64,000 bases of DNA, taken from NCBI GenBank assembly GCA_041600415.1, contig JBFIKF010000003.1, positions 344,277 to 408,276 of the forward strand, given 5' to 3'. The DNA comes from JBFJKD01 sp041600415. Lineage in GTDB: Bacteria; Pseudomonadota; Gammaproteobacteria; Pseudomonadales; Porticoccaceae. The notes under the pieces were generated by a model, which saw only the letters and a program-made list of their open reading frames with translations, did no database searches and was not told the DNA's origin. Both the position numbers and the translations under genes were made by a program. Of this stretch, positions 44,823 through 54,715 are shown one piece after another; position 1 is the first letter of the stretch, and every line of letters starts with the position of its first letter.

Positions 44823-45380
44823 TCAGGGCATAGCTTTCATGAAATCGCGCACTTTTTGATGCCCTTTCACAAACCAGCCAGCGGTGGCTTTGTCTTCCCC
44901 CGCTGGTCTTAAGCGCGGGTGTGCGCTGACCACTCGATCGAGGACCGCCTTCTGCGCGTCGTCGATATCGACAAAGAACACATGCTTACCCTGCTCGAGA
45001 CTTTCCTCAAAGCGACGAAATTGATGATGGGGCAGCTGTATACCCAAAAAGCCGCCCTCCCAGGTACAAAAACCCAGGACCACGATGGACAGGCAGATAA
45101 ACGGCACCCAGGTGACCTTTTCCGGCCAGTTGAAGTAATAGGCAACCAGCAACACCAGCGGTGCCAGCACCAGCCCCACCAACGCACCCTTTTTCATCGA
45201 GCGAACCACGTCGGTGCGCATCACCGCTTCAACTTCGTGTAGATGCTCATGACGGGCCACCCCGGCATCATCACGGCTCAACACATGCAGCTGTGGAGTG
45301 ACTAACCCGGCACGCTCCAACTCTTCTTCCACGTGATCAAGATCGTCCAGATCATCTGTTATGTAATAATGGCGTTTCAT
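44823..45380 (-). CDS. Hypothetical protein with two membrane helices
   Basis: 185 residues. N-terminal cytoplasmic-looking domain (RHYYITDDLDDLDHVEEELERAGL and HVLSRDDAGV), two central helices (GALVGLVLAPLVLLVAYYF; VTWVPFICLSIVVLGFCTWEGGFLGI), then a ferredoxin-like tail with HVFFVDIDDAQKAVLDRVV. This family occurs in gammaproteobacteria, annotated loosely as magnesium-transporter-like or stress protein; function unknown. Convergent with the oxidase operon. Confidence 0.72.
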   Translation of the reverse strand: MKRHYYITDDLDDLDHVEEELERAGLVTPQLHVLSRDDAGVARHEHLHEVEAVMRTDVVRSMKKGALVGLVLAPLVLLVAYYFNWPEKVTWVPFICLSIVVLGFCTWEGGFLGIQLPHHQFRRFEESLEQGKHVFFVDIDDAQKAVLDRVVSAHPRLRPAGEDKATAGWFVKGHQKVRDFMKAMP

Positions 45381-45980
45381 ACGAGATTCTCCGCTTAGTT
45401 TTATTTGCTCCCTACTACCGTCCCTACTCCACTGGAAAACACCCTTCGGTAAAACGCAGTCTTTCTACCTGTACCGTCCGTACACTGGGAATATATACCG
45501 ATTTATTGCTCCTGTGACGACTAAAATTTGACCGCCGCCACCCATTTATCCAAGTGTAGCTATCAGAATCAGTTTTCGCAGTAATTGATCTATCGGTTGT
45601 TATCTGTCCCCATACCCATGATGTCGCTGCCAAAAAGAAGGCCGTTTTGCCGTTTTGGCGCTACTCAGACAGACCGCATTAACAACCAAAGAACCTATCT
45701 AGCTGTTCTTTTATAGCGAATTATTCCAATACGCTACCCCCAGCTACCACGCTCGCGAGACTGGCATCCAGTGCTGTGTACCGCCGGGCTTCTGGTTACG
45801 CCGGATTTAAGGTACAATGCGCGCTCAACCTCTGGTGTATTTCGGTCTGCACCTGTTTTCTACGCGGTAATCCTTCCTGGTTCACCTCGAAACAAACAAA
45901 TTAATGTCCGCCTAGACCGTTCCTTGCGCCTGCTCTACGCACGCGTATTGGGTAGGCAGATAGCTGGAGAAAACCTAAGC
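45381..45980. other. Long intergenic region with candidate leader of rhlE
   Basis: No trusted gene; a 69-codon minus-strand frame at 45424 shows nothing recognisable. TACAAT at 45813-45818 (after GATTTAAGG) is a plausible -10 box, giving an rhlE leader of roughly 150 bases. Long leaders are common on cold-induced RNA helicase genes, but I see no specific cold-box. Confidence 0.4.
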
Positions 45981-47315
45981 ATGTCATTTGAATCCCTCGG
46001 CCTCAGGGCCGAAATACTCCGTGCTGTATCCGAAAAAGGCTACAGCGCCCCTACTCCCATACAAATCCAGGCCATTCCCCCGATACTCGAAGGGCGCGAC
46101 ATTATGGGTGGCGCGCAAACCGGTACCGGCAAAACGGCCGGTTTTACGCTGCCTCTACTGCAACGACTTATGTCGTCCACCAAACCGCAGACAGGTCGCC
46201 GCCCAATTCGCGCGCTGATACTCACTCCAACCCGGGAGCTCGCCGCCCAGGTTGCCGAAAGCGTGGAAACCTATGGCAAATACCTGCCGCTGAAATCCGC
46301 AGTAATTTTCGGCGGCGTCAGCATCAACCCGCAGAAACAAAAATTGATTCGCGGCGTGGATATTCTGGTCGCCACCCCGGGCCGATTGCTAGACCACGTG
46401 GGCCAACGCAGCGTCGATCTATCCCAGGTGGAAGTCCTTATTCTGGACGAAGCAGATCGCATGCTGGACATGGGCTTTATTCGCGATATTCGCCGCGTGC
46501 TGGCGTTGTTGCCAAAGCAGAAGCAAACGTTGTATTTCTCGGCCACGTTCTCCTACGAAATTAAACAGTTGGCCAACGAGCTACTGAAATCGCCGGTGCT
46601 GATCGAAGTCGCACGCCATAATACCGCTGCGGAAAGTGTCACCCAGGTGGTCTATCCGGTGGATAAGAATCGCAAACGCGAGTTGCTCTCCTTTATGATT
46701 GGCTCCAATAACTGGCAACAGGTACTGGTTTTCACCCGCACCAAACATGGCGCCAACCGCCTCGCCGAGCAACTGATTACCGATGGCATCCGCAGTGCCG
46801 CCATTCACGGCAACAAAAGCCAGGGTGCGCGCACCAAGGCTCTCGCGGACTTCAAGGACGGCAAAGTGCGCGTGTTAGTTGCTACCGATATCGCCGCCCG
46901 CGGATTGGACATCGACCAATTACCCCATGTGGTTAATTACGAACTGCCCAACGTGCCGGAAGACTATGTCCACCGTATTGGTCGCACCGGGCGTGCCGGC
47001 AAGGAAGGCGAAGCCATCTCCCTGGTGTGCGTCGATGAATTGCGTTTATTGCGCGATATCGAGCGCCTGTTGAAAAAGGATATTCGCAAACTGGTTATCG
47101 AGGATTTCGAAGTCGACCCGTCTATCAAAGCCGAACCGATTAACAATGGACGCGGACAACGCCAATCGCAACGGGGTAACGCCCGCAGCGGTCAGGGCCA
47201 AAAAGCCGGAGTTCCACGCAACAACAGTCAGCGTCCTTCGTTTAAAGGCCGCTCCAACACCTCAGGAAGAGCGTCGGGCAACCGCGCACGGGGTAGCGCA
47301 CAACAAGCGCGTTAG
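45981..47315 (+). CDS. rhlE: DEAD-box ATP-dependent RNA helicase RhlE
   Basis: 444 residues from ATG 45981 (MSFESLGL), preceded by GGAG; the frame is open upstream to 45771. DEAD-box motifs in order: Q motif with GYSAPTPIQIQAIP, AQTGTGKT (I), PTRELAAQV (Ia), TPGRLLD, VLDEADRMLD (LDEADRM, II), SAT in YFSATF (III), VLVATDIAARGLDI (V) and HRIGRTGRAGKEG (VI). The C-terminal tail (after about 375) is basic and rich in Gly, Gln, Arg and Ser, as in RhlE. It remodels RNA in ribosome assembly and decay. Confidence 0.95.
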   Translation: MSFESLGLRAEILRAVSEKGYSAPTPIQIQAIPPILEGRDIMGGAQTGTGKTAGFTLPLLQRLMSSTKPQTGRRPIRALILTPTRELAAQVAESVETYGKYLPLKSAVIFGGVSINPQKQKLIRGVDILVATPGRLLDHVGQRSVDLSQVEVLILDEADRMLDMGFIRDIRRVLALLPKQKQTLYFSATFSYEIKQLANELLKSPVLIEVARHNTAAESVTQVVYPVDKNRKRELLSFMIGSNNWQQVLVFTRTKHGANRLAEQLITDGIRSAAIHGNKSQGARTKALADFKDGKVRVLVATDIAARGLDIDQLPHVVNYELPNVPEDYVHRIGRTGRAGKEGEAISLVCVDELRLLRDIERLLKKDIRKLVIEDFEVDPSIKAEPINNGRGQRQSQRGNARSGQGQKAGVPRNNSQRPSFKGRSNTSGRASGNRARGSAQQAR

Positions 47316-47321
47316 ATGTCG

Positions 47322-47357
47322 CAGGGGCAGGGATTTATTATCCCTGCCCCTGTTTTT
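47322..47357 (+). terminator. Strong Rho-independent terminator after rhlE
   Basis: CAGGGGCAGGGA / TCCCTGCCCCTG is a perfect 12-bp stem with a 7-base loop followed by TTTTT, 6 bases after the rhlE stop. One of the clearest intrinsic terminators in the window. Confidence 0.93.
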
Positions 47358-47567
47358 CAGGCCGTATTATTTGTATCCCAACACCCGGCAACGCCGTAAA
47401 AGTATCACCCCGGAATGAATCGCAACCCGGCGTTGCCAGTGGGCAGCTCAAATTGATTCATTGATAAAAAGGTTTTGCGTCACACAGATTTACGATATTT
47501 TTCATATATATTGTAAACCTGCTGTTCTCCTATTCTTCACTCTGCGAGACTAGTACACAATATTTTT

Positions 47568-48851
47568 TTAAAATAATTGCGCGAAATCCGCTTCAACCTT
47601 GGCCAGATCCAGTTTATTCAGGAAATTCGAGTAAGCCATCCACGCGGTCAACGCATTCAAATCCTGAAACGGCAAGGGCAGATACTGTGGCTGCGCCACC
47701 AGCCCCTGTTCCACCAACTCGGCAATCGAGCCGATATCTTCAAGGGTCAGCTTGCCGCAGAACAAAAGTGGGATACGATCGAGACGGCCGCGACGTACGG
47801 CAACCCGAATAAAGTTATAAATATGAATAAAACCCTTGCTGTAGGCCAGGTCCTTGGTAAACGGCGGCCCCTCCGGCAAACTACCACGAAAAACCCGCAT
47901 GGTAGTGGTGTAGGCGTCCTCGCGACTGCGTCCTTCGCCACACAACATGTTAAACACATCCAGAAAGGTTCCGCCCTGCTCCGCGCTATGAATGGCACGG
48001 ATGCGATCCGTGACACGGCGCAAACGTGCCGGGTGAGAACTAAAAGAAATAATCTCCACCAGCAACGCTAATCCTTCCTGAGTAATGGTCATCGATGGCG
48101 TGCCCTTCTCCAGAAAAGTGCACACCGGCTGTGCGCGACCATTCAGTGTGGTGCCGGCGTGTACCCAGCCCTCATGGACTTCCAGCACCCGCAAATCTCG
48201 CTCGCTAAAAAACGCATCCTTGCGTAATTTTATATAATCCGAACCAGCCGCCGCATCTGCCACAATGCCGTCGCTGATACGCACTTTGATACGGGATCCA
48301 GAGTCCGAAAAAAATCCGTCGAGACGCGCTTGCAACATACCCACCGCCTGCTCGGTGGGAATATCCCGTGCGTTTTGTTCCAGAAATAAATGTTCGTCGA
48401 TAATGCGCAAAGAATTATCCAGGCTGGCCGCCATATCTACCAGATTTGGCTCACCCACATGAAATGCATCTGTCGAACGACCGTAGAGCTCCTGAGATAT
48501 TCGGGAAAACTCGGGCGTGCCGCGGGCCGCCAGCATGGCGAGTACCAACTGGTACTCGTGGCACATACGCCGCATGATTTTCGCAGCCGGATTAAACTTG
48601 CCCAGTTGCGCAACGATATCGTGGTCGATTTTCCGAAATGTTTCGGTCAACTGATGGTTATCAAAACCCAGGGGCATGCGTAGATAATAATCCGCATCCA
48701 CCGCAGGCTGCGCTCTGCAATCGGCGGCGAAAAACCCTTCGCGAACACTATCGTCCCACTTGATAGCGTTGAGCACGCGCACCTCTTTTTGCGCCGTGAC
48801 AACACGGTCCGATAGCGCGCGTATGGTGGCCTTGATTGAGTCGTTTTCCAT
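47568..48851 (-). CDS. QEGLA-motif protein (DUF1704, MATCAP-like putative peptidase)
   Basis: 427 residues. The family signature is complete: EVHEGWVHAG (HExxxH-type metal site) and TITQEGLALLVEI (QEGLA) about 40 residues later, with further TRMFRGS-like helix VFRGSLPEGPPFTKDLAY. Bacterial members are annotated flavohemoglobin expression-modulating QEGLA motif proteins; animal homologues (MATCAP) are tubulin carboxypeptidases. A metallopeptidase function here is inferred from the family. Confidence 0.9.
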   Translation of the reverse strand: MENDSIKATIRALSDRVVTAQKEVRVLNAIKWDDSVREGFFAADCRAQPAVDADYYLRMPLGFDNHQLTETFRKIDHDIVAQLGKFNPAAKIMRRMCHEYQLVLAMLAARGTPEFSRISQELYGRSTDAFHVGEPNLVDMAASLDNSLRIIDEHLFLEQNARDIPTEQAVGMLQARLDGFFSDSGSRIKVRISDGIVADAAAGSDYIKLRKDAFFSERDLRVLEVHEGWVHAGTTLNGRAQPVCTFLEKGTPSMTITQEGLALLVEIISFSSHPARLRRVTDRIRAIHSAEQGGTFLDVFNMLCGEGRSREDAYTTTMRVFRGSLPEGPPFTKDLAYSKGFIHIYNFIRVAVRRGRLDRIPLLFCGKLTLEDIGSIAELVEQGLVAQPQYLPLPFQDLNALTAWMAYSNFLNKLDLAKVEADFAQLF

Positions 48852-49050
48852 ATTGTCTCGACTGCGTGGTTACCGCTTGCTGCCAAATATGGCCTGGCGC
48901 GCCGACGGCGGATACGCCGCACACGGAGTTGTGCCTCAAGCATAAAACGTCGCGAGCGCCGAGCATAGAACAATTTGCCCGTGACCGAACAGATCGCACT
49001 CGGATGGTGGTAGACGCTGTGCAGGTGTAGCGTTAAGGCTAACGCCCTGA

Positions 49051-49539
49051 TTAAACCGGCGTTGCCAGCAGTGTTTGCACCCGCAAGGTATCGTAAATAG
49101 CGCGCTTACTCCCGTAGCGCCAACCATCTGCGGTCATCACCACGCGATCGACATAACGGCCGGTCTGATACACCCGGGTTTCGCCGTCCTGCAACGTTTG
49201 CAGGACCGCATAACTCGATTGCATGGTCACTTCCGTGGCAGAAGCTGCGGTAATTTGCAGGCCCGACGTAAAATGCCGATACACGTGAGCCTCATAGATA
49301 TTTGCTTCGCGCAGCGACAGTACGCGATCCCGCAACATGCCCTTGTTATCGCAACGTACCAGGGCAATGGGCAGACCGGCAATTTCATTTTCCCGCGGCA
49401 TGATTTCGTAGAAACAATCGTTCGCAAACAACTCCGGCCACTCCTCCAGACGATCATTGTCCAGAACGGCAATATAGCGTTCCTGTAACCGCTGCATTTC
49501 CCACCATAGCAGCATCGCCTGTATTCGGTCATCCGTCAT
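49051..49539 (-). CDS. Aromatic-ring-hydroxylating dioxygenase beta subunit
   Basis: 162 residues in the NTF2-like fold: LWWEMQRLQERYIAVLDNDRLEEWPELF, then ECFYEIMPRENE-like DCFYEIMPRENEIAG, HVYRHFTSGLQI and GRYVDRVVMTADGWRYGSKRAIYDTL. It is the small structural subunit of a two-component oxygenase terminal component, encoded 10 bases after the alpha subunit on the same strand. Confidence 0.9.
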   Translation of the reverse strand: MTDDRIQAMLLWWEMQRLQERYIAVLDNDRLEEWPELFANDCFYEIMPRENEIAGLPIALVRCDNKGMLRDRVLSLREANIYEAHVYRHFTSGLQITAASATEVTMQSSYAVLQTLQDGETRVYQTGRYVDRVVMTADGWRYGSKRAIYDTLRVQTLLATPV

Positions 49540-49549
49540 CGCCAGCCCC

Positions 49550-50812
49550 CTACAAATCCATCAAGCGCTGATAACCGGACCAGAAAGTCCGAATCAGGCG
49601 CTCAGTGATCATCGAATCACTTTGCTCCGGGGCGTCCCGCGCCATATCTATCAGCGATGTCCGTGTGCCATCGGATGCGGTACCGCGCTGCACCAATTCC
49701 GTTGCCTCGGTATCCTCCATAGAAATATAACCGGACGGGCCCACCAGATTGGCCTGCTTGATGCGCATTGCGCGCAGCTCTGGATCATCGTCCGCGTAAC
49801 CGAAGTAGTGGAAGATTAATTCAAAATTGTTGGGGCCCTTGGCCAGTAATTGACGTGCTACCAGGGTGTTGTGAATCTGCTGGATTACCAGTTGTGGGAA
49901 AATGGGCTGTATATGATTAGTGATCAGCTCGTCGTATTCCTGCCGCACATCGAGCAACGACGGATCGTGCAGGCGAATACTTTCGTTATAGGTTTGAATA
50001 TTTTGCTGCTTGTAGGCATCGCCCATATTTTCTTCGTTGCGGGTGGTAGTTAGAATGCTATGCAACCCGTACTGCTCGTCGGCGATGGTGCGCACCTTCA
50101 TGCCCACCCGGGCGATATTGAAGGTCGAGTGGAACAGGTGCAATAAACTGGCGTGATAGGGATCCTTGACGTTTTCCAGGTACAGCTTCCAGTTTGATTT
50201 GGAGTACTGGCGGGTACAGCCTAAATACACAATCGGCTTGTGAAAAATCCGGTCCACCCAGGGGCGCATCTCAGCGCCGATATAATCAAACAGGGATTCC
50301 ACCGTCGCGCTGAACGTTGCAAACAGCAAACCTTTGTAGCTCTCTACCCGCAGCTTGGTCAGACCATTACAGGTCGGATCAAAATCCGCCGGCATACCCT
50401 TCATATGCTTCATACCGCGGCTAAACGGTACTCCGGATAGATTGCCGTGCGCGTCGTAATTCCACTGATGGTAAACGCAGGTATGGGACAGCGTATTGCC
50501 GCGGGGGGTGCGACACACCATGGCACCGCGGTGTGCGCAGCGATTGACCCAACAGGCCAGCGTGCCGTCTTCGGTGCGGGTAACCACCACTGGCGTGTCG
50601 CCCACATAGGTTGCTTTAAAGTCACCCGGATTGGGGATTTCCGCTTCCAGACCAAGGAAACTCCAGGTGGGTCCGCGAAAAATGCGTTCCTGCTCGCGGG
50701 CATAAATTTCCGCCGAGCTGAACACCGCATAGGGAACCCGCGAGCCGTCGTCACGGGGAAAGATCAGATTTGCTGCACTATCTTTTGCATAATTCTGGTG
50801 TGGAATATTCAT
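49550..50812 (-). CDS. Rieske non-haem iron aromatic-ring dioxygenase alpha subunit
   Basis: 420 residues from ATG 50812 (MNIPHQNYAKD); Met at 50830 is an alternative. Rieske centre CxH...CxxH: NRCAHRGAMVC and HTCVYHQWNYDAHGN. Mononuclear iron site: ENVKDPYHASLLHLFH (His-x4-His). These enzymes insert O2 into aromatic rings or oxidise side-chain acids with electrons from a separate reductase, not seen nearby. The substrate cannot be fixed; the benzoate/anthranilate/salicylate branch looks closest. Divergent MFS gene may carry the substrate. Confidence 0.9.
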   Translation of the reverse strand: MNIPHQNYAKDSAANLIFPRDDGSRVPYAVFSSAEIYAREQERIFRGPTWSFLGLEAEIPNPGDFKATYVGDTPVVVTRTEDGTLACWVNRCAHRGAMVCRTPRGNTLSHTCVYHQWNYDAHGNLSGVPFSRGMKHMKGMPADFDPTCNGLTKLRVESYKGLLFATFSATVESLFDYIGAEMRPWVDRIFHKPIVYLGCTRQYSKSNWKLYLENVKDPYHASLLHLFHSTFNIARVGMKVRTIADEQYGLHSILTTTRNEENMGDAYKQQNIQTYNESIRLHDPSLLDVRQEYDELITNHIQPIFPQLVIQQIHNTLVARQLLAKGPNNFELIFHYFGYADDDPELRAMRIKQANLVGPSGYISMEDTEATELVQRGTASDGTRTSLIDMARDAPEQSDSMITERLIRTFWSGYQRLMDL

Positions 50813-51136
50813 GGCCTGGCACCTCGCCATTAAACAACGCCGAAACTTAAAATGATAGATTTGTTATTTATACTAACCCCCTGAGCTCTGACAATGCAAC
50901 ATCGGCCGCCGCCCCTTCGAATGACCCTTGCGTGAATGCTTTGCACACAACCCGTTCACCGCTACTCCGCCACGGGTTACACTGGCAAAACGTCATGGCC
51001 CCCCAGTGGCATGGTGACCACCGGCGAGGTCGAAAGCGAGCGAGAAGCAGGACGTCAGACACCACCATATACATAAAGCAAGCGGCGCGCACCACGCTCT
51101 CCACCAAACGCCGCCAGAGGGGCGGGGAGGGGAACG
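50813..51136. other. Divergent regulatory region (dioxygenase vs MFS)
   Basis: About 320 bases without a coding frame that I trust. Divergent promoters are expected; no regulator gene or clear operator repeat was seen. Confidence 0.4.
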
Positions 51137-52432
51137 TTGAAGCAGCAGTCGCAAACACCAGACAGCCATCAACTCGAAACCAATTACCGCTGGTATGCAC
51201 TTGCCGTGCTGACCATGGTGTATGTCTTCAGTTTTATCGACCGGCAGATCCTGGTTATTTTGCAGGAAAGTATCAAGGCGGATCTTGGCTTAAGCGATAC
51301 CCAGCTCGGCCTGTTATCCGGCATTTCCTTCGCGCTATTTTACGTCGTACTCGGCATTCCCATCGCTCGCTACGCCGATCGGGGTAATCGACGCAACGTC
51401 GTGGCAGTCGCGCTGGCCCTGTGGAGTGCCATGACCGCCCTGTCCGGCGCCGCACAGAATTTTGTGCACTTATTGCTGGCCCGGATCGGTGTGGCGGTGG
51501 GCGAAGCGGGCGGTAGCCCACCCTCCCACTCCATGATTTCGGATATGTTTCCCCCGCAGCAACGGGCCACCGCCCTGTCCATCTACTCCACCGGCATCAA
51601 TTTCGGAATATTACTCGGCTTTATTATTGGCGGCTGGGTCAATGACTGGCTGGGCTGGCGCTGGGTATTTGTCATTATCGGCGTTCCCGGAATTGCCTGG
51701 GCGGTACTGGTGCGCCTGACCTTAAGCGAACCACCACGGGGCTACGCCGAGAAACTCGCACAGGTAGCCGACGCGCCGCCCATCAAAGACACCTTGATGC
51801 TATTGTGGTCGCGTAAATCATTTCGCCATCTTAGTTTCGCAGCCGGTTTACACGCCTTTGTCGGGTACGGCGTCGGACAGTGGATCGCGTCCTTTTTTAT
51901 CCGCACTTACGCATTAACCTCGACCGGAGAGCTCGCCACCTGGTTGGGCCTAATTTCCGGTACCGCCGGGGCGACGGGGACCTTCCTGGGCGGTTACCTG
52001 TGCGATAAATTCGGAGTACGCGACAAACGGTGGTACGTGTTTCTGCCCGCCGCGGCAACCGTTATTGCTGTTCCCTTCTATCTCGCGGTGTATATGCTCG
52101 ACGCTTACTACATGGCCCTTTCCATGTATGTGATGCCCGTTTTTTTTGGCGCCATGTACCTTGGTCCCACCATCGCCTTGACCCACGGCATTGTCGGCGT
52201 GCGTATGCGCGCATTGGCTTCGGCGATATTATTTTTTGTGCTGAATCTGGTGGGTTTGGGTCTGGGGCCTCTGGTCACCGGCATGGTCAGCGATTTACTG
52301 GCCCCGCGTTTTGGCAGTCAAAGTCTGCGCTACGCGCTCGCCCTGATGTCCATTGTCTATATCTGGTCCACATTCCACTACCTGATGGCGGCGCGCACCA
52401 TACGCGAGGACCTGGCAAACTCACCTAAATAA
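51137..52432 (+). CDS. MFS transporter, spinster-like
   Basis: 431 residues with twelve helices. YVFSFIDRQILVILQESIKADLGLSDTQLGLLSG and GIPIARYADRGNRRNVVAVAL (loop 2-3 motif) and GVAVGEAGGSPPSHSMISDMF are typical of the spinster-type MFS group found next to aromatic or steroid degradation genes. GAGGGGAACG precedes the start. Its divergence from a Rieske oxygenase suggests uptake or export of that enzyme's substrate. Confidence 0.88.
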   Translation: MKQQSQTPDSHQLETNYRWYALAVLTMVYVFSFIDRQILVILQESIKADLGLSDTQLGLLSGISFALFYVVLGIPIARYADRGNRRNVVAVALALWSAMTALSGAAQNFVHLLLARIGVAVGEAGGSPPSHSMISDMFPPQQRATALSIYSTGINFGILLGFIIGGWVNDWLGWRWVFVIIGVPGIAWAVLVRLTLSEPPRGYAEKLAQVADAPPIKDTLMLLWSRKSFRHLSFAAGLHAFVGYGVGQWIASFFIRTYALTSTGELATWLGLISGTAGATGTFLGGYLCDKFGVRDKRWYVFLPAAATVIAVPFYLAVYMLDAYYMALSMYVMPVFFGAMYLGPTIALTHGIVGVRMRALASAILFFVLNLVGLGLGPLVTGMVSDLLAPRFGSQSLRYALALMSIVYIWSTFHYLMAARTIREDLANSPK

Positions 52433-52477
52433 TTCGTCTTCAGAGCAAATAACTGGCGGGCACGAACGTTATTTTTG

Positions 52478-53473
52478 CTATGGGATGTCGTCTGCCAAAT
52501 CGTCGTCGGCAGCGTCGGTTAACGTCGACTCGAAGTCTTCAACCGTCGGCTGTGGCTCGCGATTTAATAACAGGCGTGTGACGTCGGGTCGCGAGTAGTG
52601 GCCCACCGGGTCGGCAAACGATTTGGCGATGGCAATCACCCCCAGATCAATATCCGCAAACAATAACCCTTCCTCGGTGTGCGCTAACGGCTCGCACAGG
52701 GGACGACCATCCGGCGCATAAATTTGCGCGTAACCGCCGCCCACTTCGATCAGCGCCGCCTGCTCGTCCGTATCCACCATCAGGTCATACATTTCCGTAG
52801 ACACCATGCCACAGGGCGCCAGCACAAAGCATTGCCCCTCCGCCGCGTACACTTGAGATAACGCGTTATTTAGCGGGCCACTCAGCGCATAAGCCTGGGG
52901 GTAGGAACTGAACGATGGCCAGGCAGCGATATGCACCTGCTCGTGCATACTGAACATCGCGAATTTGGTCAGAGGCTGCATATGCTCCCAGCAACACAAC
53001 TGGCCGAGGCGTCCCAGGGACGTGTCCAGCACATCCAGATCACTACCATCCCCCTCGCCGTAAATGGTGCGCTCCACATGGGTTGGCTTTAATTTTCTGC
53101 GCGCCTGCACCAGTTCGCCATCGTTATCAAACAGAAACTGGGCGATATACAACGAGCCATTATCCCGCTCACTGGCGCCCATGGAGACAAAGATATTGTG
53201 CTCAGCAGCAGCCGCGCCAATGCGCTCAAACTCGTCGCTATCCAGTACCAGACTGTTCTCGTGGTAGCGCTGAAAATAGCGCAGATTATGGGCCGGGGTC
53301 GACAACCACGCCCACCAGGGATACCCGGGCAGCCAGCATTCGGGAAACGCGATGATCGACGCGCCCTGTTGCGCCGCATCCGCGATTAACCGCACCGCTT
53401 TATCTACCCCGGCGGACAAATCCATAAACACCGGTGCCGCCTGTACTACCGCTGCTCTATAGGTAAGGCTCAT
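52478..53473 (-). CDS. Nitrilase-family C-N hydrolase
   Basis: 331 residues. Catalytic triad: Glu in FPECWLPGYPWWAW, Lys in RRKLKPTHVER and Cys in LCCWEHMQPL. The GYPWW/PTHVERTIYGEGDGSD segments match true nitrilases and cyanide-type hydrolases more than amidases. It converts nitriles to acid and ammonia. The start overlaps the preceding sulfotransferase stop by 4 bases, so both are in one operon. Acidic C-terminal tail (TDAADDDLADD) is unusual but harmless. Confidence 0.9.
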   Translation of the reverse strand: MSLTYRAAVVQAAPVFMDLSAGVDKAVRLIADAAQQGASIIAFPECWLPGYPWWAWLSTPAHNLRYFQRYHENSLVLDSDEFERIGAAAAEHNIFVSMGASERDNGSLYIAQFLFDNDGELVQARRKLKPTHVERTIYGEGDGSDLDVLDTSLGRLGQLCCWEHMQPLTKFAMFSMHEQVHIAAWPSFSSYPQAYALSGPLNNALSQVYAAEGQCFVLAPCGMVSTEMYDLMVDTDEQAALIEVGGGYAQIYAPDGRPLCEPLAHTEEGLLFADIDLGVIAIAKSFADPVGHYSRPDVTRLLLNREPQPTVEDFESTLTDAADDDLADDIP

Positions 53474-54513
53474 TGGGTCATCTCCGTCTGCGCCGCCGAT
53501 TCGCTTTCATCGCCACCGCCATAATATCGGTCGTAGGGGAAATCGCTACCCAGGTCCTGTAAACGCTGGCGACAACAGGCGTCGATGGTGTGTTGCTCCT
53601 CCACCGACAACAATTCCCCCGATGTGCCTTTTTTTCCCTGCCGTACCATGCGACCGCCGGGGCGCGCAAAGGGTGTCATCTCGCCGGGGTAAAACTTATG
53701 GTCAACACTTGTCATATAGGCAAATGAGCTTAACGTGTAAATCCTCTCAACTTCCGCCTCGGTCAACGCTACCTCCATTAGTGCCGCAATTTTACGAATC
53801 ATTCGACGTGGATCGTCCAGCATCTCCTCGTAGGTTAAAAACAGCACATTGGGTCGCTCGCGCCAGCGCCAGTAGCCGCTGGTGAATTCTACCCAGGGCT
53901 CCAGAATAGCCCGCCGTGCATTGCGTACCCAGGTGGGCACCGTCGGCATTAACGGCCCCAACATGACACTACTAAAAAAATGATAAGCCGATACCACCAC
54001 ATCTTTTGGATCTCGGGCCACGCATATATATTTTGCAGCATCTTTGTAGGGAACGTTTTGGGCCGGTGCGTGGGTTTTAATAGCACGCAGTCCGGTTACC
54101 GCTAATTGCGCCGGGCGTGAATCCGTCAGGGCGATGGTCATATCTCTGGACGGACAATCCGGCCACGGTACCACATCGAAAATATCGTCGAATTCTCCTT
54201 CACCCCGATTCGCGATCTGATGCACCACCTGCATCATCCAGTTAGTGCCGCTTTTCATAAACGCGCACACAAACACATCCCGGCCAGTGGGCTCATAGCC
54301 CGTAAACGCACGTTCGATGCCCTTGTGCAGGGCCGCGCCCATCGGCTTAAAAAAACGGCTGAACAACTCAAATTCCGAACCCAGAAAGCGCGCTATGGCA
54401 AAGCGAACTTGCCAGAAAATCGTGACCGGTAGCAGCAGCCAGCGTTGGCGGGCGATTCTGTTGCGACGGGCCTTGCGTTTTTGCGTAACGTCGGGGAAAT
54501 TGGCAATCGGCAT
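53470..54513 (-). CDS. Sulfotransferase (PAPS-dependent)
   Basis: 347 residues. 5'-phosphosulfate loop FVCAFMKSGTNWMMQVV near residue 82 and 3'-phosphate motif ICVARDPKDVVVSAYHFF, the two PAPS-binding elements of cytosolic-type sulfotransferases. N-terminal extension of about 70 residues is basic then hydrophobic. It sulfates a hydroxyl or amine on an unknown acceptor. In operon with a nitrilase (4-base overlap), a pair I do not know from a described pathway. Confidence 0.87.
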   Translation of the reverse strand: MPIANFPDVTQKRKARRNRIARQRWLLLPVTIFWQVRFAIARFLGSEFELFSRFFKPMGAALHKGIERAFTGYEPTGRDVFVCAFMKSGTNWMMQVVHQIANRGEGEFDDIFDVVPWPDCPSRDMTIALTDSRPAQLAVTGLRAIKTHAPAQNVPYKDAAKYICVARDPKDVVVSAYHFFSSVMLGPLMPTVPTWVRNARRAILEPWVEFTSGYWRWRERPNVLFLTYEEMLDDPRRMIRKIAALMEVALTEAEVERIYTLSSFAYMTSVDHKFYPGEMTPFARPGGRMVRQGKKGTSGELLSVEEQHTIDACCRQRLQDLGSDFPYDRYYGGGDESESAAQTEMTQ

Positions 54514-54604
54514 GGTCGTTACTCAAACAATGCACCGCTCACGGGTGAACGCAACGGCACCCCTCGGCAAGTCGGCGGCAACCAGGATGGAACGCTCCTT
54601 AAAA

Positions 54605-54715
54605 CTAAACGGAACCCTTGGCGGCCTTTTTGGATTTTTTTGCAGCTTTTTTTTCTTTGGCATTCAACGCTGGTTTCTTCTTTGTTTCTTTATTACTTTT
54701 TTGTTCCCTGCCCAT
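54605..54715 (-). CDS. 36-residue lysine-rich protein
   Basis: MGREQKSNKETKKKPALN followed by a Lys/Ala-rich helix (KEKKAAKKSKKAAKG). A GGAG site sits 8 bases before the ATG. Similar tiny basic proteins occur in marine gammaproteobacteria; nucleic-acid binding is likely from charge only. Confidence 0.6.
   Translation of the reverse strand: MGREQKSNKETKKKPALNAKEKKAAKKSKKAAKGSV

Noticed and set aside
45424..45633. 69-codon minus-strand frame in the rhlE upstream region
   Set aside because: Unusual composition and no start signal; not supported.
47387..47437. Inverted repeat GGCAACGCCG / CGGCGTTGCC between rhlE and the QEGLA gene
   Set aside because: A 10-bp stem with a 31-base loop lying after a strong terminator; probably chance or a minor structure.
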